Below, piece by piece: positions 5,815 through 9,220 of a DNA stretch of 9,220 nt (positions are counted from its first letter, which is position 1; each line of letters opens with the position of its first letter). The notes below the pieces were generated by a model. That model ran no database searches and had not been told where the DNA came from. It saw only the letters and a program-made list of their open reading frames with translations. A program made the translations under genes and the position numbers. This DNA is from Anaerolineales bacterium (lineage in GTDB: Bacteria > Chloroflexota > Anaerolineae > Anaerolineales > JABWBV01). The DNA lies in assembly GCA_027019845.1 (NCBI GenBank), contig JALUWE010000365.1, forward strand, positions 1-9,220, read 5' to 3'.

Positions 5815-6597
5815 ATGTCCCAACCCGTAGTCACCTTCTCCAAACAAGGCGCGCTGGGCTACATCACCCTCGACCGCCCGCCCGCCAACAGTTACGAAAT
5901 CAACTTCATGCGCGACCTGGACGCGGCCATCACCGCGGCAGACGCAGACCCCGAAGTGCGCACCGTGATCGTGCGCAGCGCGTCCGAACGCTTTTTCTCC
6001 GCCGGTGCGGACATCAAAGCCTTCATGGCAAACGACACCGCGGCCAACATGGAGATGATCCGCTTCGCGCACCGCACGCTGGACAAGATCGCGGCCAGCC
6101 GCAAAATCTTCATCGCGGCCATCCGCGGCCACGCGCTGGGCGGCGGGCTGGAGATCGCGCTGGCTTGCGATCTGCGCTTCGCGGCGGAAGGCAGCTACAA
6201 GCTCGGCCTGCCCGAAGTCACCCTCGGCCTGCTGCCCGGTAACGGCGGCACCCAACGGCTACCGCGCTTGATCGGGGCCAACAAAGCCCTGGAACTGATG
6301 ATCACCGGCGAGCGACTCAACCCCGATCAAGCCTACGCGCTGGGCATCGTCAACCGGCTGATCCCGGCGGACGAATTCGAAGCCGAGACCGAGGCCTATG
6401 CCACCCAACTGGCACACAGCGCGGTGCTCGCCGTCGGCGCCATCAAGCAGGCCGTGTACCAGGGCATGTCGCTGAATTTGAGCGACGCCCTGGCCCTGGA
6501 ACGCGACCTGATCGAAACCCTTTTCGGCACCGAAGATGCCAAAGAGGGGTTCACCGCGTTCGCAGAAAAACGCGCCCCGGTCTACAAAGGAAAATAG
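5815..6597 (+). CDS. enoyl-CoA hydratase/isomerase (crotonase fold), probably PaaF-like
   Basis: 260 residues, the normal length for a soluble crotonase. The oxyanion-hole and CoA-binding segments are clear: FSAGADIKAF (61-70) and GHALGGGLEIALACDLRFA (105-123). LGLPEVTLGLLPGNGGTQRL (130-149) is the second active-site signature. Both glutamates that activate water in classical hydratases are present (Glu113 and Glu134), which favours hydration over the isomerase or hydrolase side branches. AAGGA eight bases before the ATG supports the start. In a paa cluster the expected role is hydration of 2,3-dehydroadipyl-CoA (PaaF) or, less likely, the PaaG isomerisation of the ring epoxide; sequence alone does not decide, and a general beta-oxidation hydratase is also possible. 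It follows the twin repeat arrays and precedes paaA by 89 bp, a gap in which I see nothing but the paaA ribosome-binding site. Confidence 0.93.
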   Translation: MSQPVVTFSKQGALGYITLDRPPANSYEINFMRDLDAAITAADADPEVRTVIVRSASERFFSAGADIKAFMANDTAANMEMIRFAHRTLDKIAASRKIFIAAIRGHALGGGLEIALACDLRFAAEGSYKLGLPEVTLGLLPGNGGTQRLPRLIGANKALELMITGERLNPDQAYALGIVNRLIPADEFEAETEAYATQLAHSAVLAVGAIKQAVYQGMSLNLSDALALERDLIETLFGTEDAKEGFTAFAEKRAPVYKGK

Positions 6598-6686
6598 CAC
6601 CGGGCGCTGAACAGTTCTCTGATCCATTCGCGCCATTCCATGCCGCGTCTCCAAACATCCGGGTAAAACCCCAGAAAGGATGAGCT

Positions 6687-7658
6687 ATGGCAGCCGTTCA
6701 TCTGGTCTCCGAAGACCAACTCAAAAACCGCCTCCAGCAGGGCCGGCTGGTCGAGTCCATCGACCAGATGAGTCCCATCTACCTGGAGGGCATGAAGCGC
6801 ATTCTGACCGTCTCCGCAGACACCGAGCTGATCAGCGCACCGGCCTACTACCTGGCCGCACAGGACGCGCCCTCCACCAACGCCTTCGTCTCCGCCATGG
6901 GCATCATCCAGGACGAACTCGGCCACGCCCACATCGCTTACCGCATGTTGGAAGACCTGGGAATCAGCAAAGAAAAACTGGTCTACGAGCGCAAGCCCGA
7001 AGAATTCAAATACCCCTACGCGTTCGATGTGCCGCTGGAGACGTGGACCGAACTGGCCGTTGCCAACGCGCTGTATGACCGCGCCGGTTTCGTGCTGCTG
7101 GGCGACGTGTTCAAACACGGCAGCTTCGGCCCCTGGAAACGCGCCCTGGCCAAGGTGGACAAAGAGGAAAACTTCCACCTGCGCCACGGCGAAACCTGGA
7201 TGCGCAAGATCAACGCCCGCCCCGGAGGGCACGAGGAACTACAACGCGCGGTGGACTGGATGTTCCCCCTCACTGTCGAGTGGTTCGGCCTGCCGGACAA
7301 TCTCAAACGGCACACCGAACAAATCGAATATGGCTTCAAAGGCAGCACCAACGACCAGTTGCGCCAGCAATGGATGAGCACCGCCGTGCCCTTCCTGGAG
7401 GAACTGGGACTGGACGTGCCCGCCCACTACGACCCGGCCAGCAAACAATACGTGCTCGATTTCCCCTTCCCCAGCCGCTTCATCGCCGAGGAAAAACGCT
7501 GGCTGTTCGAGGAGGGCCAGATCACCTGGGACCAGGTGCTGGAACGCTGGAAGCAGCGCGGCCCGATGAACCAACAATTCGTGGCGAGCATCCAGCGCGG
7601 GCGCCAGCAGCTGTACCATGTCCAGGCTGATCTGACCTGGCGGGAGATCGTGCAATGA
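6687..7658 (+). CDS. paaA: phenylacetyl-CoA 1,2-epoxidase catalytic subunit PaaA
   Basis: 323 residues of the PaaA/PaaC ferritin-like di-iron family, close to the 309 of E. coli PaaA. PaaA carries the di-iron site that inserts oxygen into the aromatic ring of phenylacetyl-CoA, giving the 1,2-epoxide. Candidate metal ligands are Glu47 (SADTELI), Glu77 and His80 (QDELGHAH), Asp131 (LYDRAG), and Glu161 with His164 (EENFHLRHG). Spacings Glu47-Glu77 (30) and Glu77-Asp131 (54) agree with E. coli Glu42, Glu72 and Asp126 as I recall them. The E. coli residue four before that second Glu is Lys68; here it is Ile73. RQQWMSTAVPFLEELGLDVP resembles the PaaA C-terminal region. AAGGA six bases before the ATG supports the start. 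The stop overlaps the next ATG (ATGA). Assignment as A rather than C rests on length, the full ligand set and the C-terminal region. Confidence 0.93.
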   Translation: MAAVHLVSEDQLKNRLQQGRLVESIDQMSPIYLEGMKRILTVSADTELISAPAYYLAAQDAPSTNAFVSAMGIIQDELGHAHIAYRMLEDLGISKEKLVYERKPEEFKYPYAFDVPLETWTELAVANALYDRAGFVLLGDVFKHGSFGPWKRALAKVDKEENFHLRHGETWMRKINARPGGHEELQRAVDWMFPLTVEWFGLPDNLKRHTEQIEYGFKGSTNDQLRQQWMSTAVPFLEELGLDVPAHYDPASKQYVLDFPFPSRFIAEEKRWLFEEGQITWDQVLERWKQRGPMNQQFVASIQRGRQQLYHVQADLTWREIVQ

Positions 7659-8020
7659 GCAGCCCGCCCCCCACCCCCAACTGGATCGCGGCGGCCAAAG
7701 CCCGCGCCACCCCGGTAGAGGCGCGCCTCTGGCAGGCCCTGGAAGAAGTCACCGACCCGGAATTCCCGGTCAGCGTGGTGGACATGGGGTTGATCTACGG
7801 CCTGGAACTGCGCGGCAGCACCGCGCACGTGCAACTCACCTTCACCGCCATGGGCTGCCCGTGCATGGAATTCATCATCGAAGACATCCGCGAGCGGCTG
7901 CTGCAAGAGCCGGAAGTGGAATCCGTCGATCTGCAGATCGTGTGGGACCCGCCCTGGACCCGGCAGCGGCTCTCCCCGCGCGCGGTCGAAAAACTCAAAA
8001 CCTGGGGAGTGAGCGCATGA
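7655..8020 (+). CDS. paaD: PaaD-like MIP18/DUF59 family protein
   Basis: 121 residues. The core matches the MIP18 family (iron-sulfur assembly-type) form found in PaaD: TDPEFPVSVVDMGLIYGLEL (33-52), then LTFTAMGCPCMEFI (61-74) with Cys68 and Cys70, and a VWDPPWTRQRLSPRAVEKLKTWGV end (97-119) that matches the conserved WT...L...A..KL..GI segment of PaaD. E. coli PaaD continues with a Cys-rich zinc-ribbon-like tail to about 165 residues; that tail is absent here. PaaD is required for epoxidase activity and is thought to help mature an iron-sulfur or iron centre. GGGAG eight bases before the ATG and four-base ATGA overlaps at both ends indicate translational coupling with paaA and the first paaB gene. 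A general SufT-like maturation role is the alternative. Confidence 0.88.
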   Translation: MSSPPPTPNWIAAAKARATPVEARLWQALEEVTDPEFPVSVVDMGLIYGLELRGSTAHVQLTFTAMGCPCMEFIIEDIRERLLQEPEVESVDLQIVWDPPWTRQRLSPRAVEKLKTWGVSA

Positions 8021-8232
8021 CCGAGCTGCCCGCCCGCACGCCCGAAGGCGAGGTCTACGAAGTCTTCGCCAAATTCAAACCCGAAGAACCGCTCCACCAC
8101 GTGGGCAACGTGATCGCAACCCATCCCGAGCTGGCCAGCGTGTATGCGGCCACGCTGTATAACGAGTGGACCTGGAGCGAAATGATCATCGTCCCCCGCC
8201 GTGAGATCGTCACCCTGATCGAACCGGCCTGA
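8017..8232 (+). CDS. paaB: PaaB-like epoxidase subunit, first copy
   Basis: 71 residues. VYEVFAKFKPEEPLHHVGNV (13-32) is the typical PaaB opening (YEVF...HVG), followed by an Ala-rich helix (PELASVYAATLYNEW) and the strand WSEMIIVPRREIVTLI (53-68), corresponding to the W-x-V-x-(A/R)-x-x-I region of PaaB. E. coli PaaB is 95 residues; this one lacks its C-terminal extension. PaaB is a small bridging subunit that holds PaaA-PaaC dimers together and is needed for activity. GGGGAG seven bases before the ATG and the ATGA overlap with paaD fix the start. A second, different PaaB-like gene follows after 12 bp. Confidence 0.85.
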   Translation: MTELPARTPEGEVYEVFAKFKPEEPLHHVGNVIATHPELASVYAATLYNEWTWSEMIIVPRREIVTLIEPA

Positions 8233-8244
8233 CCCGCACCTGCC

Positions 8245-8445
8245 ATGACCAACGCCCAAACTTTTCACCTCTACGGACGCAAGAGCTACGACCAACCCCT
8301 CGAACACGTGGGCGATCTCAGCCTCGAAACAAGCGACACCCTCCAGGCAGCCGCCCAACAAACCGCGACCGGGCAGCCTTGGGTGGAACTGATCGCCTTC
8401 CCGGCCCGGGCCGTCATCCGGGTCATCCCCCAGGAGGAAGACTGA
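8245..8445 (+). CDS. PaaB-like epoxidase subunit, second diverged copy
   Basis: 66 residues. It lines up with the preceding PaaB across its whole length: FHLYGRKSYDQPLEHVGDL against YEVFAKFKPEEPLHHVGNV, then an Ala-rich helix (TLQAAAQQTATG), then WVELIAFPARAVIRVI against WSEMIIVPRREIVTLI. The shared frame is PLxHVG...W.E.I..P...I, but overall identity is low, so this is an old duplication rather than a recent one. No Shine-Dalgarno is visible before the ATG; translation probably depends on reinitiation after the stop 12 bases upstream. The stop overlaps the paaC start (TGATG). The most likely role is a partner subunit that pairs with the first copy in a heterodimeric bridge. Confidence 0.75.
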   Translation: MTNAQTFHLYGRKSYDQPLEHVGDLSLETSDTLQAAAQQTATGQPWVELIAFPARAVIRVIPQEED

Positions 8446-9200
8446 TGCCCACCACCACCGCCCCCCTCCGGCAGGCCACGGACCTGGACGCGCCCCTGGC
8501 ACAGGCCCTGCTGGCCTGGGGCCTCTCCCTGGCCGACACCAAACACAAAATCGGGCTGCGCATCTCCCAATGGGTCAACCCCGCCCCGGCGTTGGAAGCC
8601 GCGGTGGCCGCCGCGGCCCTCACCCAAGACGAACTGGGGCACGCCCGCAGCCTGTTCGCCATGCTGCGCACCTTCCCGCACGCACCCGCGGAACTGGGCG
8701 CAGAAGCGGACCTCAAAAAGCGCACCGCGTTCTACTACCCCCGCCTGCTGGACGCGCCCTGGCAAACCTGGAGCGAGGTGATCGCCGTGCTCGCGCTGCT
8801 GGATGCGGCCCTCTCCATCGTGTTCGAGGCCACCCGCGAGTCGCAGTTCGCGCCGCTGCGCCAGCGCGCGGCCAAGATTTTGCAGGAGGAACGCTTCCAT
8901 CGCGTCTTCGCCAACAGTTGGTTTGCCCGTCTCGCCGCGGACTTGCCCACCCGCGAAACGTTGCTGGCGGCGGTGGCGCGGGTGTGGCCGGTCGCGCTGG
9001 CCTGGTTCGGCCCGGACGACGACCCCGCGGCCACGCTGCTGCACCAGGCCGGAATCCTGAGCCGCTCCCCCGCAGAACTGCGCGATCAATGGCTCTCCCA
9101 GGCCGCCGCGCTGCTGGAGAAAAACCACTGCCCCCTGCCCGCGCCGGAGATCGACTGGGGCCGCTGGGACCAACGCCGCCGGGATGTTCAGAGGTTGTAG
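8445..9200 (+). CDS. paaC: phenylacetyl-CoA epoxidase structural subunit PaaC
   Basis: 251 residues, close to the 248 of E. coli PaaC, and a ferritin-like relative of PaaA. SLADTKHKIGLRISQW (28-43) is the PaaC-type first helix. LTQDELGHARSLF (59-71) and QEERFHRVFANSWF (147-160) are the second and fourth helices. Aligned with PaaA by the ELGH motif, it keeps Glu63, His66, Asp120, Glu149 and His152, but Lys33 replaces the first Glu ligand (PaaA Glu47). This fits a non-catalytic scaffold, as in E. coli, though with more ligand positions left than I expect. The ATG at 8445 is chosen over an in-frame ATG at 8379 because AGGAGG sits seven bases before it, it overlaps the previous stop, and the protein then begins in the usual place. 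It is the last gene in the window; its TAG runs into another repeat. Confidence 0.9.
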   Translation: MPTTTAPLRQATDLDAPLAQALLAWGLSLADTKHKIGLRISQWVNPAPALEAAVAAAALTQDELGHARSLFAMLRTFPHAPAELGAEADLKKRTAFYYPRLLDAPWQTWSEVIAVLALLDAALSIVFEATRESQFAPLRQRAAKILQEERFHRVFANSWFARLAADLPTRETLLAAVARVWPVALAWFGPDDDPAATLLHQAGILSRSPAELRDQWLSQAAALLEKNHCPLPAPEIDWGRWDQRRRDVQRL

Positions 9201-9220
9201 AAATCTAGGAAATCTAGGAA
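9200..9220. repeat. start of a 9-bp tandem repeat array (GAAATCTAG)
   Basis: Two full GAAATCTAG units (9200-9208, 9209-9217) and the first three bases of a third reach the window edge. The first G is the last base of the paaC TAG stop. Only two and a third copies are visible, but they fit the pattern of 9-bp arrays starting at stop codons seen elsewhere in this window, so a longer array beyond the edge is likely. Confidence 0.7.

Noticed and set aside
5451..6255. Minus-strand open frames with Leu/Val/Tyr/Ser or Thr-Gln repeats across the twin arrays
   Set aside because: A 9-bp unit stays open in frames without an internal stop, so repetitive peptides appear by default. These frames run antisense into the dehydrogenase or hydratase genes and have no independent support.
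6598..6686. Internal promoter or terminator in the gap before paaA
   Set aside because: I found no -35/-10 pair and only a three-base-pair GGG/CCC stem without a U tract; the gap holds just the paaA ribosome-binding site.
8379..8445. Earlier in-frame ATG at 8379 for paaC
   Set aside because: It would add 22 residues from within the second paaB gene with no ribosome-binding site, whereas the ATG at 8445 has AGGAGG at the right distance and matches the family's N-terminus.

Overview
The window looks like part of a Chloroflexota genome, most likely an Anaerolineae- or Caldilineae-type organism. The evidence is indirect. There is a secreted parallel beta-helix protein with a PKD-like domain and a C-terminal VYLPIVVR tail of a kind I associate with Chloroflexota. 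There is also a compact, divergent phenylacetyl-CoA epoxidase cluster, and the intergenic DNA is rich in short tandem repeats. I see no rRNA, tRNA, CRISPR array or insertion sequence.

Left part (1-3033, all minus strand): a secreted beta-helix protein (1249-3033) lies upstream of an IclR-family regulator (133-924). Between them are, in transcription order, an ATAGGG-type hexamer array starting at the beta-helix stop codon, a REP-like palindromic patch, a possible terminator hairpin, and a near-consensus sigma-70 promoter for the IclR gene with a small palindrome in its leader.

Middle (3034-3445): a 412-bp divergent intergenic region. It carries a near-consensus sigma-70 promoter on the plus strand (TTGACA, 17 bp, TATAAA) and, at the predicted transcription start, an imperfect palindrome that is a good candidate operator for the TetR-family regulator encoded next.

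Right part (3446-9200, all plus strand): TetR-family regulator, aldehyde dehydrogenase, enoyl-CoA hydratase, paaA, paaD-like, two paaB-like genes, paaC. The last five are tightly packed (ATGA or TGATG overlaps at three of four junctions, 12 bp at the other) and would encode the oxygenase part of the ring-1,2-epoxidase that attacks phenylacetyl-CoA. The hydratase and dehydrogenase fit later or feeding steps of the same pathway. PaaE reductase, PaaK ligase, PaaZ, PaaG, PaaH and PaaJ are not in the window.

The most unusual signals are two. First, a family of 9-bp tandem repeats (about GACNANTNA) occurs in the gaps, including two ten-copy arrays in opposite orientations inside the paa operon. Every array-bearing gap has its array beginning at, or within a few bases of, a stop codon. 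Second, the epoxidase itself is unusual: two different small PaaB-like subunits, a short PaaD, a PaaA with an Ile where E. coli has the active-site Lys, and a PaaC that retains most metal-ligand positions but has Lys in place of the first Glu.
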